Assembly: GCA_035771175.1 (NCBI GenBank)
Contig: CM069596.1
Span: 7,862,001 to 7,926,000 of the forward strand
Length of the DNA stretch: 64,000 nt
Direction of reading: 5' to 3'
From: Paratinospora sagittata
Taxonomy: Eukaryota > Streptophyta > Magnoliopsida > Ranunculales > Menispermaceae
In this document: one piece after another, positions 46,380 to 57,777 of the stretch
How the letters are laid out: each line of letters opens with the position of its first letter
How positions within the stretch are numbered: position 1 is the stretch's first letter
Translations under genes and position numbers: made by a program
The notes under the pieces: model-generated
Database searches by the model: none
Told to the model about the DNA's origin: nothing
Seen by the model: only the letters and a program-made list of their open reading frames with translations

Positions 46380-48690
46380 TGAACTCAGGTCTAATTGGAT
46401 GCTTGCGTTTAGAGCTAGAAAACCTATGAGCTTCTACTGCTGGTGGAGGTGAGATCTTTCGTGACACTCTGTGCAATGGCTCTTCATCAGACTTTTCTTC
46501 TTCTTCACACTTCTAAATGCCTAAAAGTCTATCAGACTCCTTTGGACCTTCTGGTCTCATGAAAGTTGGGGCTCTGGGTGCTGGTGGAACATTCACTCCC
46601 ATTCCAAATCTCTTCATACTCGAAACAATGTACCATACTGTGGAATAAAGTTTGTTGTTCATAACCTTGAATAGATCCTCAAAGAAACCAACTACACCTT
46701 CCACTCGATCTGTTGCAGTGGTGATGGCGTAGGAGAGATCTATAATAGTGGATGCTAAGACAGGCATTTTGTATTCAATGGAACACATCTTCTCATATGA
46801 TTGGTTGACAACATCAAGAATCTTGTTCAACCTATTGTCCTCAGAAGGTGTTGGCCTAGCAATGTCAACCAAAACACTGTCCTTCAGACTTGAGATGGCC
46901 TTTAGCATTGGATCAAAATCAATTTTACTAAATACTTGATCTAGAATTGGATTCAGTACTGACTGTAGAGCAACGGTGGTTGTGTGTCCTTTGAAGATTC
47001 AACAACATGACACTTCATACTCTAAATGTCTTCATAAATTTTTTTCAGGATAGCACCATTTGATCCATCTTGATGTTGGCTTGGCTGTTGAATAGGAATT
47101 TGAGCTGGCTGTGGTTGAGACTGTGGCTATGTTGGTTTATGACCAACTGAAGTGACAAAGGCCTTCAAAAATGCCTTGATGGATTGTAAATTCTCTTGAA
47201 TATCCTTCATCACACTATCACTTGGAGTGTTTGAACTTGATGATGGAAGAGCTTGCATGCCCACAAGTTGTTTGTCCATGAGCTGTATCACTTGACTTAA
47301 CATATCTGTTGCTTGAATCAAATGTTTTGTGCAAGCCTTTTTCTCTTCAAGTTCTTCATCCTTCAGTTATATCAACTGTTGGATTGCTCCCAACATCTCA
47401 GTATTCTGCTTGCTCTGCTCTTCTCTCATTCTTTCCAACAGTTTGGAGTTCATATATTTTTTTATCCTCTCTGATTCTTCTCAGAAAATGATCTTCATCA
47501 AACTGTGGAACTATTGGTTCACTGTAATGAGACTAAGATGGTGAAGATTCATCATCTTGATCATCAGCCTCATGTGCAACACTTTCTTCTTGATCTGCCT
47601 CATCATACTCATCTTCTTCAACATGAGGTACAATGGTAGTTTCATCAAGTTTTTTCCTCAGGAATTGCAATAGCAACTTCCTCGAATCTTTCCTCGGGAG
47701 CTTCCACTTGAGGTTCATAAAATGCTCCCTCCTTTTTATCATGGGGTTCCTCTTCCATAAGAACATCCCATGGCAAAATAGAAATTGTTCTTTTAGAGTC
47801 CTCTCCAACTCTCTCTTAAGCCTCTATAGAAGCTTGGGCAATCTGATTCACTTCATCCCTGGTCTGATTAACTTGTTCAATTTGAACATCTTCTTTAGCA
47901 TGATCGACTTGTTCAACCTGAACATCTTCTACAACACGATCAGCTTGTTCTTCTGCAGCATGATCAACTTGTTCTTCCTCAACATGATCAGCTTGTTCAG
48001 CTTTAACTTCCTCTCTTGCTTCAAGTGGTCCAGTCTCCACCTCTTGTGGAACTTCAGACATGGGAAACCACTTTTCCAAAGCAGAAACATACACATAGCT
48101 CATCAACTTGATAGTTGTCTGCCGAATGCAGTGATATCTGTTGGTTTCCTTGACTTCCTCTCCTCTGAAGTCAATTTCACTTTTCTCGAACAAAGTGTTG
48201 AGGTACATCCCAAATGGAAGACCTCATCCTCGACTTATAACAGTGTCAATAACATGAATGAGGATGTGGGCTCGGTTTATCTTCTTCTTTTAGACAATGC
48301 TCCAAATTAAGAACAAATCAAGTTCATTGACATTACCCCTGCTACCAGACTTGGGTTGAATGATGTGAGTGATGATGTTGTGAATGATCCTAGGAATAAG
48401 CTCGAAGGATTGGTTGGTAAGCTTCTTATCAACACACACATGGTCTTTCTTTGTTGAAATAAGATTCAAGGCAGACAGGCTATCATAGCCTCGAAATTGG
48501 AATTTGCCCTTGGTGAAGGAAAGTATATGATCACTTTCATCACTCGGCAATGAGAATGTTTCAGAGAAGAATTGGGGCGAAAGCTTTATGGTTTTACCCT
48601 TGACCTTAGACTATCTTGCAAGTCTTGTCTTAGGCTTATCTTCTAAATTCTGGAAGAATCGTCTGACGAGATTAGGATACCATGTTGAGT
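46380..48690 (-). pseudogene. Orphan retroelement ORF with putative plant transposon-protein domain and acidic repeat
   Basis: Minus-strand pieces read from 48690. KGKFQFRGYDSLSAL...VDKKLTNQSFELIPRI, IIQPKSGSRGNVNELDLFLIWSIV, HILIHVIDTVIS and GMYLNTLFEKSEIDFRGEE resemble the 'putative plant transposon protein' domain (Transposase_32 type) that accompanies large plant LTR elements. A low-complexity repeat follows, with EEQVDHAAEEQADRVVEDVQ and KEDVQIEQVNQ units (about 47990-47830). Then come an acidic EEDEYDEADQEE segment and coiled-coil-like regions down to 46513. Frameshifts and stops near 48290, 47815, 47530 and 46990 break it. Function is unknown; no RT or integrase accompanies it, so the carrier may be a large non-autonomous derivative. 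Confidence 0.6.
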
Positions 48691-48749
48691 TATAGGTGAG
48701 CAATTTTATCCAACCTTGGAACTCAAACAAAGATAGCACATCGAGATGT

Positions 48750-49030
48750 GAATTTATTATTTTACCCTGACATGAAAATTTACCGTTTTGCCCTCGAATG
48801 TGAATTTACTATTTTGCCCTTATATGATTTCCTTATTTACCACTAGGTAAATTGATCATTGTACCCTTAGACTTTTATAATAATTACAAGTAGGTGAATT
48901 TGCCCTCAAGCTTTTTTAGTATTTATAAGTTAGGAGAATTTACCACTTTGCCCGTAGACTTTAACGGTTATTATAAATTAGGTGTATTTACCATTTTGCC
49001 CTTAGACTTTTTTAGTATTTCCTAATTTAG
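48750..49030. repeat. Degenerate repeats of AATTTACCATTTTGCCCT
   Basis: About six diverged copies, for example at 48777, 48801, 48937 and 48986, the last two followed by AGACTTT. Such words are common in the 5' part of Tekay LTRs. Confidence 0.75.
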
Positions 49031-49239
49031 TTGTTTCTTCTTGAAATTATAGGGTTGTGGATTTTTGTGGATTTTTGTGGTGTTACACGTTTCTACGGGG
49101 TCCTTATCCAATAATCGAGAGAGATTGGCTTGGGCAATTTTGTCAATGAAATTTACTTCTTGCATATTATCTTGTTCACTTCGAAGTTTGCAAGCATTGA
49201 AAATATTGAGTTTCACAGTCATATTCCCAAAAGATAGTT

Positions 49240-51870
49240 TCATATCACTCACACCTGACGTCATGATGACGTGTATTCCCAACTCGAGATGCTTGTGTTA
49301 CGTGTTTATGTTGTGTGTTGTTTGATGTATTGTGTGTATGATAGGAGTTTACCATGAATTTTAAGAAATTTATGAACGAACCAAAGAATTGGCCTAGAGC
49401 CATGCGCCTAAAAATAGTTGATCTTGGTCGGACACATGAAATTGGCTTGGGATCATGCCCATGAGAATAGTTGAGTTCGATGTTCCGGAATATTTTTTGG
49501 GAAAAAAATTTGGTTGGTGGTTTTTGTGTATGATAATATTATCCATGTTGGTATTAATATCATTATCATTATTAATGATTTGTAGTAGAGTCATATTCTC
49601 ATTAAATAATTATTTTTCTCAACCTTAGTCCTTGAACCCACATTTATGGTCCAACATATAACTTTAATTTAAGAGGTTGGTGGTGAATATGAAAAGAATT
49701 AATGGGTAAAAGAATTGTATTTGAATTGATTGGGTGAGATATGGATATTAGATAAGTAGCCTACACATGAGAGCATGTGATTGCAATGTTATAGCATGTC
49801 TCAAAACCCTCCCATTCCCACATTTTTGAGATAGAGAAGAAAGAAAGGAAAAAGAAGAAAAAGAAGAGGAGAAAAGAAGAAAAGAGAAAAAGGTTAGGGT
49901 TTGGGGTGTGCTTTACTCTAAATCTTGAATGTAAGGTATGTTTCTTCAAATTTCCTCAATGAAAATGCTCTTGATGTTAGTTTCAAGCTTTCTAATGGTG
50001 TGAAATATACTATGGGTATCGGATTTTAGGAGAACTCAACCAAGGGTTTTGGTTGTTTGAGCTTGAAAGAGTTTTGAAATTGTGGTTTTGGACGTCCTTG
50101 ACCTAGACCTATGCCCAAGATGCACTTTTGCAAGCTCTTCTCCACGGTTTGGAAAATTGTGAAGCTAGGGTTTCAATGAAAACTCATGAGTCCGAAATGC
50201 ATGCTTAAGATTTGGGTTCCTAAGATGATTTGGAACCCAATGGTAGCATTTTTTTCAATTTTTGATGAGAAATTGTGGGTGTTTCATTGTAAATACTTTA
50301 ACCTAGATTATGGACTTAAGGTTAATCATATGATATGCATGTCAACTATGTTGGTTAAATGAGCATGCATGGTTGATTCTTAATGTTAATTTAATGTTTC
50401 CATGGTTGAAACATATGGGTTAGTATAATTTGGCCCTATGCCCTAGTGTAGAGATTTACCCAATTTGGGGCTTTTGATGCAATTTGATTTGGAAATGATA
50501 ATTATGACAATTTATGCTTAATTAGACTCGGATTGGGTTGATTCATGTTAAAATGGGCCTATATTAATCATGCTTAGCCTAGGCCTAGAAGTTAGGTTAA
50601 TCTCATAACTAGACATGGTTGATGTCTAATAGTTGTATGTTGATAATTAAAGTTGAATTAATGAAGTATGGATGTAAATTGAGCTTAGATGCTTATGGCA
50701 TGAGAAATTGAGAATTATGATTGAATTAGAATGATGTGTGGTGTATGGACCTAATTGGTTTTTGTTGGGATTTAGGTATGGATTATTGTGTATTGGTGTA
50801 TATTATGGATCATAAAATTGATCAAGAATGTGTAAATTCATGTTGATTGTAGGACTTTAAATTGGTTGATTTCTTTTGGGAATAGCTTGTGTAATTAGCT
50901 TTGGATTGGTAGTGAGTATCTCTCACCTTTATTCTCCATTTATGGCACTTTATATATATAATTGATTTGTTAAAATGTATGAATTTAGTGTATGTATATG
51001 CATGAAATTGATACTCATGAAAATGGTTTTTGTGCAGTGGATTGCCTGGGGTATTAAGGATTAATCATCTTGGCGTTGGTTATCTTTCTACTTACTTGTT
51101 CTTCTGAAAATGTGTCGTCGGGGTTACTTGGATTAGTGTTCCATGGAAAGAACTTTCCTTGGGAAGAATGTAAGGGTAGAAGGGTAGGTACTAGGTAATG
51201 TGTTGGTCTTTCCCTATAGCGTGAAATAGGGGAAGTGTAGGCACTATTATCTAGGATTGACCTCGGTTGAGGCCTTTGAATGTTTTATAAAAAACTGATG
51301 CATTGATTTAGTTTGGATCATGTATGGCATCTTTAATTGATGCACTTGATTTTATAAATGTTTATTAAATGGTATACATGTTTTTATAAATATTTTACTA
51401 TTTTTTTTTAAGTTTAGATCCAAAAGAAAAGAGCAGCGCCTAAATCGTGGACTTGCAGCCTTTCACTTCTTTGGACTCACATGAGCATACAGGGACTTAG
51501 GTTTTCTTTTGACTCTTTTGTTCTTTTGAGTATGTAAATATATATCACATAGAAATATTGTATATATTTATCACATATATGCGTGGTGTTTACGGATACA
51601 TGTATATGACATGTTTTGGGGAGTAGATGCTTTCGTACAGATGATCACGTATATGTTGAACCATGTGGATGTACAAGATGATATGATCTTTTTGGCAAAA
51701 AAATTTTATGGTTCAATTATATGATGTCATATACAGATTGTATGTATTGTACATGTATTGATGGGGTATTAGGTAGATGTTGAGCAGAGCCTCAGGTTTT
51801 GTCCTGGAATAGCATTATCTGGAGTTTTGTGTCGGTCATGACGTCATTCGGAAAAAGGTTGTGACAGAGG
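49240..51870 (+). repeat. Tekay-type LTR, probably solo (edges approximate)
   Basis: The start region GACGTCATGATGACG (about 49257) parallels ATGTCGTGATGACG of the LTR at 28408. The middle (GCTTTCTAATGGTGT, then TAGACCTATGCCCAAGATGC, 49990-50125) parallels 28971-29106. It ends near 51868 with GTCATGACGTCATTCGG...GGTTGTGACA, close to other LTR ends in the window. No coding sequence lies inside, and no duplication was confirmed. The ORF at 49022-49282 is not a gene. Confidence 0.6.
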
Positions 51871-52660
51871 CAACGGTGGAGCCGTCAATATAAAGAGTTT
51901 TTAGCCTTTAGTTTTTTCATTCTCGAATCAAAGAGTTGTTTTAATTTTCTTCAATGGAAAAACCAGGTCACCAACATCCTTTAACTATAGTATTTATTGT
52001 GTTATATAAACAATTCACTAAAAATTATATTTTTCAATGATCACTCTCCATTTATTTTTATCATTGATAAGATATCTAAATAAAACTAAAGTTGAGTTGT
52101 GTTCGATTGTTAAATGATTCTCTGGCTATAAAAAATAGTTGTAATATTTTATTGTGAGTTTAAAAGAGGACAAATATATTAGTTTGATTCATGCCTAATT
52201 AATAAGTAGCTTGAATTAGATGTTGTGAACATCTAATAGGGCTCTTTAGTTGCAGATCTATGCAATTGTCTACCTAGCTACACAAAAATATTCTAGACTA
52301 ACTTACCATTTGTATATTTATATTCTAAAAAATTCAATTCACTGTCTTCTTTGATTCATATTCCGTAGGTCAATAATAAGCAAATTAATAAAATAGATCT
52401 CGTGAATGAAAGGCTTGACCAAGTTAAATTAAACTCATTTGCTCAGTGCATTATATGGCCATGTGCCATCAATACTTTAGTCAACAAATGATTATCCCTT
52501 TTTTAAGTAATATGTAAAACTAATATATAAATAGGATTATTGACTAAACTTTGGATTCGCAATAATCTTTGCAAGAACACAAAATCATGATGCACATCTT
52601 CTATTATAAAATAGTTATTTTACAATTAATTATTAGTAAGTAAAAATTAAATTAAATTGG
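51871..52660. other. AT-rich unassigned spacer
   Basis: No coding similarity, tandem array or inverted repeat was recognised. Confidence 0.5.
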
Positions 52661-52666
52661 CAAAGA

Positions 52667-52832
52667 CCTTTGGCTTCAGCGATAATTTCACCCGTATTCG
52701 CACTAGTGGCAAGGTTTAATTCTTGTGCTAGTGGTTTGATCTCATGCAAATCAAAGGTTCCACCCATTGTTTGAAGGATCTCGCTCTTACCTATTATTAG
52801 TGTGAGCATCAGTCTTTTCTTGTATCTATGGA
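52667..52832 (-). pseudogene. Exon-like open fragment of unknown identity
   Basis: One minus-strand frame stays open for about 55 codons. Its composition is protein-like (GKSEILQTMGGTFDLHEIKP, then LAQELNLATSANTGEIIAEA), ends in a run of stops, and differs from the AT-rich surroundings. It has a possible splice acceptor (AATAATAG) at its upstream edge. I do not recognise the protein; it could be a captured or relic host exon. Confidence 0.3.
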
Positions 52833-53299
52833 TCCGTATCTACATATAGGTCATGAGCCTGCATGTTCTATAGAAGACTTAACATGATCTTGACAATACT
52901 TGAATGTACGGGTGTGCACGAGTCAGGTTCAAACCCCCAACTCGATGTCACTCGACATCACCTAGTTACATGGTTACACCCAACACTATTTGTTGCAGGT
53001 CGAGTCCACCCAACATGGAGGCTCAATGTCAAGTTTAGACCCCTTGCGACCCATAGCCATATGGGGCACTGAGAAATGTGCAAAAATGAGAGAGAGGGGG
53101 GTTTTATCGAGAGAGCTTACCCCCCCTCCCCCCCTCTAACATTCCAAGGGCTTTTGACATGATTACCCTTCAAAAAAAAAATATTTCACAAATGCCATCG
53201 ATCCAAAAATAATGTCATATTTGCCACACTTTACTGTTTCTAACACAGTCATCGCACAGTCAGCACGCCACGTCGGCGCGGAGGTGGCTTTTTTTTAAA

Positions 53300-53447
53300 G
53301 TGAAGGGAAGACGTCTTTTGAAAAGACGCCTTCCCTTCACATTTTTTTTTTAAGTGAAGGGAAGGTGTCTTTTGAAAAGACGCCTTCTTTTAACATTTTT
53401 TTTTCACGTGAATGGAAGGCGTCTTTTCAAAAAACGCCTTCCATTCA
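53300..53447. repeat. Left palindrome array of copy 2
   Basis: Three palindromes at 53300-53340, about 53353-53392 and 53409-53447, each built on arm GTGAAGGGAAGGCGTCTTTT with a single G or C at the centre. They have one to several mismatches and are separated by A/T tracts of 12-20 bp. Confidence 0.88.
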
Positions 53448-53467
53448 AAATTTTTTTTTTTTTGAAA

Positions 53468-54062
53468 GTGCAAGATGGTCTCGTAATTGATAGCCAATCT
53501 GATAATGAAGCTACTGCTGCTGCTCCGAGAAGAAGAAGAAGATCAAGAAGAACTAGGTACAGAACTACTCTTACTACTACTGCTGCTACTGTTACTACTA
53601 CTACTACAACTACTACTACAGCTACTACAACTTCATCTTTTTCCTTTGCAAATGTATCCCCTTCTTCTGTTTCTGAAATTGAGCAAGAACAATAAGAAGT
53701 TGCTTTGTGCTTACTGATGTTATCTAGAGATGTTGGGTGTTGGGGAGGAGGAGGAGGTGGAGGGTTGAATAATTCTGTTGCTGATTCTTCTGATAATAAT
53801 TCTGTGGTTGTGGAAGTTAGATCTTCAGGTTTAGTTAAGGGAATTACTGAAACAGAAGATTGGAATGGTGATCAGAATAATTTGAAGATGAAGAAACCTG
53901 TGGTTTCATCAGATTTGGAGAATGGTAGGTTTGAAAGGAAGGTTTCTGAATTTGGGGGTTCTAATTTTGGGGTTCTGAAAAATGGTTTCAAGAAGATCAA
54001 TTCAGAAGTTTCAGTTGATGGGTTTTTTGGGGAAGATAAGATTATGAACCCTAGACAAGATA
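53468..54062 (+). pseudogene. Captured C2H2 zinc-finger (ZAT-like) gene fragment
   Basis: One frame reads DSQSDNEATAAAPRRRRRS, a threonine run, SSFSFANVSPSSVSEIEQEQ, a TAA, then EVALCLLMLSRDVGCWGG, and later SSDLENGRFERKVSEF. The basic RRRRRSRR stretch and the leucine-rich EVALCLLML block fit the B-box and L-box of plant ZAT-type (C1-2i) zinc-finger repressors. The region where the first finger should start (FERKVS instead of an FECKVC-type start) has lost its cysteines. Both sides of the TAA are in the same frame. After about 54062 the frame enters the right palindrome array. Identity is inferred from motifs only. Confidence 0.55.
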
Positions 54063-54164
54063 ATGAAAAAAAGAAAAAAGACGCCTTCTTTTTAAGCATG
54101 AACGGATGGGAAGAAAAAAAAAATTTAAACAGAAGACGCCTTCCATTCACTTGAAAAAAAAAAT

Positions 54165-54286
54165 GTGAAAGGAAGACGTCTTTCTTTCACATAAAAAAAA
54201 ATTGTGAAGGGAAGACGCCTTCCCTTCACTTAAAAAAATATATATGTGAAGGGAATGCGTCTTTTCAAAAGACGCATTTCCTTCAC
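54165..54286. repeat. Right palindrome array of copy 2
   Basis: Members are at 54165-54190 and 54204-54229 (short forms lacking the TTTT-centre, GTGAAGGGAAGACG arm) and 54246-54286 (41 bp, one mismatch, C centre). Half-units GACGCCTTC occur at about 54079 and 54135. The short forms show that central deletions recur in this repeat. Confidence 0.85.
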
Positions 54287-54437
54287 TTTAAAAAAAAGTC
54301 ACCTCCGCGCCGACGTGGCGTGCTGACTGTGCGATGACTGTGTTAGGAACAATAAAGTATGGCAAATATGACATTATTTGTGGATGGATGGTATTTGTGA
54401 AATTTTTTTTTTTTAAGGGTAATCATGTCAAAAGTCC

Positions 54438-55984
54438 AACGTGGGATTATAATAAAGGGAGGGGGAAGCCCCTCCCCTTCTTGCCTCGTTTTCTTCCTCT
54501 CTCACTCACACTGTCTCCTTTTCCTTCATTTGTCGAACTCTCTCTCTCTCTTCTCCATCTGACAAACAGAAAAGCCATTATATATATTATATATATTCAA
54601 TTTTTATAAATATCACCACACCACAAAGGCACAAACATATATATGACGTATAAATATTAGCTTAAATACTTATATTAATATATTAGCATATATCAACATA
54701 TATCAACATATATCTTCATCTTGACGTATTATATTATCTTATGAAAATATATGTCATGTTATATTATATATTATATAATTATAATTATATTAAATATTTA
54801 TAATTATATTATATATGTATATTAGACTGTATTATATTATTATATCATATTATATATTTTTCATGAGCAAAGAAACCCAAAAAGTAAAAAAAAAAAAAAC
54901 TTATATATTGTTCTTATTTGTTATACCCTTAACAATAATTTATTTGTATAACATATGTAAGATTATACACCTCCATTTTTTTTTTCTACTTTGAATAAAT
55001 TTTATATACAAATGCATAAGTACTACTTAGATCCTTCATTTCTTTCTCTATTTCAAATAAATCTCAAATACAAATACATAACTACCAAGTATCAACTCTC
55101 ATCTTATATTATTTTTTATATATAACTATAAAAAAACACAAATTTCCAAAAAAAATATGTATACAAGAATTGCTAAAATATTTGTTGTTAACTAAAGACT
55201 ACATTATATACTTTAGTATATTATTACTAAATGTTTTTTCTTTATTATTAATATTTAATAACCTTGTAGCCTCGTATGTATGAGATATTAATTAAAAAAC
55301 TTAATAAAATAAGTTATACATAATATGCTAAACACTTTCTACTTTCGTAGTCATTGTAGAGGCACAAATCAAATTAAAGAGAATATATGTAATATACTCA
55401 TCCTTTTATTTAGTTAATATTATAATATGCATGTTTTAAAGGTCTTTTTAGTCTAAATTTAGTTGGAAGTTGATAAATTTCATTACCCATGTGATTTTTA
55501 AAATTTAAAATAAATATTTTAAGCGTGATTATTACATTTATAGTCACATGATTAGAAGTTGGCCTTTTTTAGTTGCCTAAGCTACCTAGTTAGATAATGA
55601 GTATGATTATTACATTTTTAAACTATGTATTTTACTTTGAAATTTTAATTTTTAAATTATGATCTATATCTTTTGTTTAATTATAATATGGTATTACTGT
55701 TTTTAAAATTGATCTCATTTTTTAATTAGTCAATTTGATAAATTTGTTAATTCACATGTATATGTCATTCTTCTATTGGGTTTCAAATCCTGACCCAACC
55801 TACCTGCTAGAGGGTTTGAAACCCGTCAGGTTGAATCGGGTCAGTTGGGTTTGGATCGGGTCGGTTGGGTTTGGTCTAGTTATTTGCTCACTCCTACAGT
55901 TGGATGTATGTAATGTTGTAATAAAAATAAATAAATAAATAGATTAAATCAATACAAAGATAATAAATTTGCTAAAACCATATA
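54438..55984. other. AT-rich intergenic stretch
   Basis: No gene was recognised. A CT-rich segment at 54480-54560 is followed by dense TATAT sequence to about 54860. At about 55790-55900 there is a degenerate GGGTTTGGATCGGGTCGG-type stretch, ending in GCTCACTCCTACAG, that resembles common plant non-autonomous DNA-element ends. Confidence 0.55.
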
Positions 55985-55994
55985 TTTCCGATCA
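55985..55994. other. Target-site duplication, left copy
   Basis: TTTCCGATCA, identical to 58552-58561 on the other side of the element. A 9-10-bp duplication is typical of Mutator-superfamily insertion. Confidence 0.92.
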
Positions 55995-56160
55995 GGGGTT
56001 TTTACATGATTACCCTTCTCAAAAAGAATAATTTCACAAATGTCATCCACTACAAAATAATGTCACTTTTGCCTTCTTTTACTGTTCATTGTACAGTCAG
56101 CGCACAGTCAGCTGTCCACACAAGCGCCACGTCGACGCATAGTTGGAATTTTTTACCGTT

Positions 56161-56306
56161 GAAGGGAAGGCGTCTTTTCAAAAGACGCCTTCTCTTCGGT
56201 ATTTTTTTTTAAAGTGGAAGGGAAGGCGTCTTTTCAAAAGACGCCTTCCCTTGCAAGTTTTTTTTTATTTTAAGGGAAGGCGTCTTTTGAAAAGACGCCT
56301 TCCCTT
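56161..56306. repeat. Left palindrome array of copy 3
   Basis: Palindromes at 56161-56197, 56218-56252 and 56272-56306. The last two are perfect (17-bp arms AAGGGAAGGCGTCTTTT around one central C or G). Spacers are T-rich, and centres are about 55 bp apart. A plus-strand ORF across the array (56143-56328) encodes repeated GRRLFKRRLPF, an artefact of the repeat. Confidence 0.92.
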
Positions 56307-56340
56307 CCCCAATTTTTTTTTTTTTTAATTTGTACTTGTG

Positions 56341-56685
56341 TCATCGAAGCCAAACCACGTGGTTTTTTTCAACCCGACCACTTCCGACACGTCCCACTAT
56401 CCTCCCCCGATCCCCCGGACTCGACGGAATCCCATTCCCATGCCCGGTTTAATTTTTGGACCCCCATGCAGAATTCAAGTTAAAATGAAAATTCAACGCT
56501 ATTACTAAACTGTTCGGCCTCACCGAAGCCAAACCACGTCGTTTTTTTCAACCCGACCACTTCCGACACGTCCCACTATCCTCCCCCGATCCCCCGGACT
56601 CGACGGAATCCCATTCCCATGCCCGGTTTAATTTTTGGACCCCCATGCAGAATTCAAGTTAAAATGAAAATTCAACGCTATTACT
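56341..56685. repeat. 179-bp-period direct duplication in copy 3
   Basis: Two near-identical blocks start GAAGCCAAACCACGT at 56346 and 56525 and run to CAACGCTATTAC. Only about two differences are visible (for example ACGTGG versus ACGTCG). The sequence is GC-richer than its surroundings and lies 3' of the PMD fragment on the minus strand. Confidence 0.92.
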
Positions 56686-56800
56686 GTTTATACAATGTAA
56701 TTTTCTTTAAAGAAATTAATTGAATTGAAGTAGCAAGTATACATACATGTTTAGTACAACATTATGAAAACATATACAAGTTACAATGAGATACAAGTTG

Positions 56801-57426
56801 TCAATCTGTGCCACATATTGGCCACTTACGTCGTTTATTGCGTCGTAAGTGATCTCTCGTATACTGCTGCAAAGACACCTGAACAACTTGCTCGACTGAT
56901 GGTGCTGGATCATCGGCAACGGGCATAGCTGATATGTGGTCATCCCCATGATCATCATGCGCCTCAATAGTCGTATGTGCTATAAATGCACGTCCTCGCC
57001 TTGGCATTCTTTGCCGTCTACCTATCCAATGCCCTTCACCCAAGGTTGGATTGTCCTCGAATGAAGTAGCTGTCGGGTGGATATGAACAAGTGCTCCTGA
57101 CACACCTCGTTTTTCATAATCAACTGCACGACACAATTGACGATATAACCAGGCTAGCACTGCACTGCCCCACGCGTATGTACCGGCAACATCGAAGTCC
57201 GCAAGAAGAGGCAAAACACATAGGTGTACAAGGTTGTTTGATTGGTCTGACAACAACCCACCTCCAATTAGCTGCAAAATATATGCGCGTGCATACTGTT
57301 GTATTTGAATTTCGGTTGCTTCTTCGGGTAAATTTGGAACTCTTTCTCCAAGGGTGACGAGACTCAATCGTCCCCTGCGTCTTTCTTTTCCAACTGGTAT
57401 GAACCCGAGCAACTCAGCACAAAATT
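56801..57426 (-). pseudogene. Plant mobile domain (MAIN-like) fragment inside MULE-like element
   Basis: Minus-strand translation: ELLGFIPVGKERRRGRLSL, then QQYARAYILQLIGGGLLSD, NLVHLCVLPLLADFDVAG, TYAWGSAVLAWLYRQLCRA and GVSGALVHIH. These match in order the central conserved part of the plant mobile domain (PMD; MAIN/MAIL1 and PP7-like long-form proteins). After SGALV the match stops, where an aromatic WAWERL-type motif is expected, and the tail RRQRMPRRGRAF... is not PMD. The N-terminal half of the domain is missing, and a stop lies five codons upstream of ELLGF. The ORF (57412-56801, 203 codons) is open, so a truncated product is possible. PMD proteins act in silencing and genome stability and are also carried by transposons. 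Confidence 0.75.
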
Positions 57427-57708
57427 ACAAAAACTCTACAATACTCCACCAAAACGCATAAATAAGCACTAGGAACCAAATCAACTAATAATGTTGCTTT
57501 TTATTCAATCTTTTCTATTTTCTTTTTTCTTTTTTTCTTTTTCTTACACAAAGTGAATGTGATGTGGGTTTCGTTGGCAATTGTGAGAAAAAAAAATTGC
57601 ACTTACCAGAACAATTGTGAGAAAAACTCTTCTTGCATAAAAACAAACAAGAAAAAAAAAATCATATCCGAACTAAACCATTGATTGACATTATTGGGTG
57701 TGATGCTG

Positions 57709-57777
57709 GAAGAAGAAGAAGAAGAAGAAGAAGAAGAAGAAGAAGAAGAAGAAGAAGAAGAAGAAGAAGAGAAGAAG
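57709..57777. repeat. (GAA)n microsatellite
   Basis: About 20 GAA/AGA units in a row. On the minus strand it is a TTC run upstream of the PMD fragment, where a 5' UTR could lie. Confidence 0.92.

Larger units (their letters stand above)
53148..54437. mobile_element. MULE-like palindrome element, copy 2, with zinc-finger gene fragment
   Basis: A 1290-bp element. TIRs of about 140 bp (53148-53287 and 54299-54437) start GGGCTTTTGACATGATTACC on the left and GGACTTTTGACATGATTACC on the right in reverse. They are roughly 90 percent identical by eye, including the GC-rich inner end CACGTCGGCGCGGAGGTG. Palindrome arrays lie just inside both. The centre carries a host-gene-like fragment (53468-54062). 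No transposase was seen. The flanks (AACATTCCAA / AACGTGGGAT) do not give a clean duplication. Confidence 0.8.

Noticed and set aside
47633..48310. 225-codon plus-strand ORF rich in F, L and S
   Set aside because: Antisense shadow of the acidic minus-strand transposon-protein ORF; its composition mirrors the E/V/Q repeat on the other strand.
53138..54447. Target-site duplication for MULE-like copy 2
   Set aside because: Flanks AACATTCCAA and AACGTGGGAT match at only about half the positions; no convincing duplication.
55790..55900. GGGTCGG-rich stretch as a defined transposon
   Set aside because: Resembles ends of common plant non-autonomous elements, but no partner end or duplication could be found.
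56143..56328. Plus-strand ORF with repeated GRRLFKRRLPF
   Set aside because: It is only the translation of the palindrome array; the opposite strand and other arrays give similar repeats (EGKASFEKTPSL), so it is not a gene.
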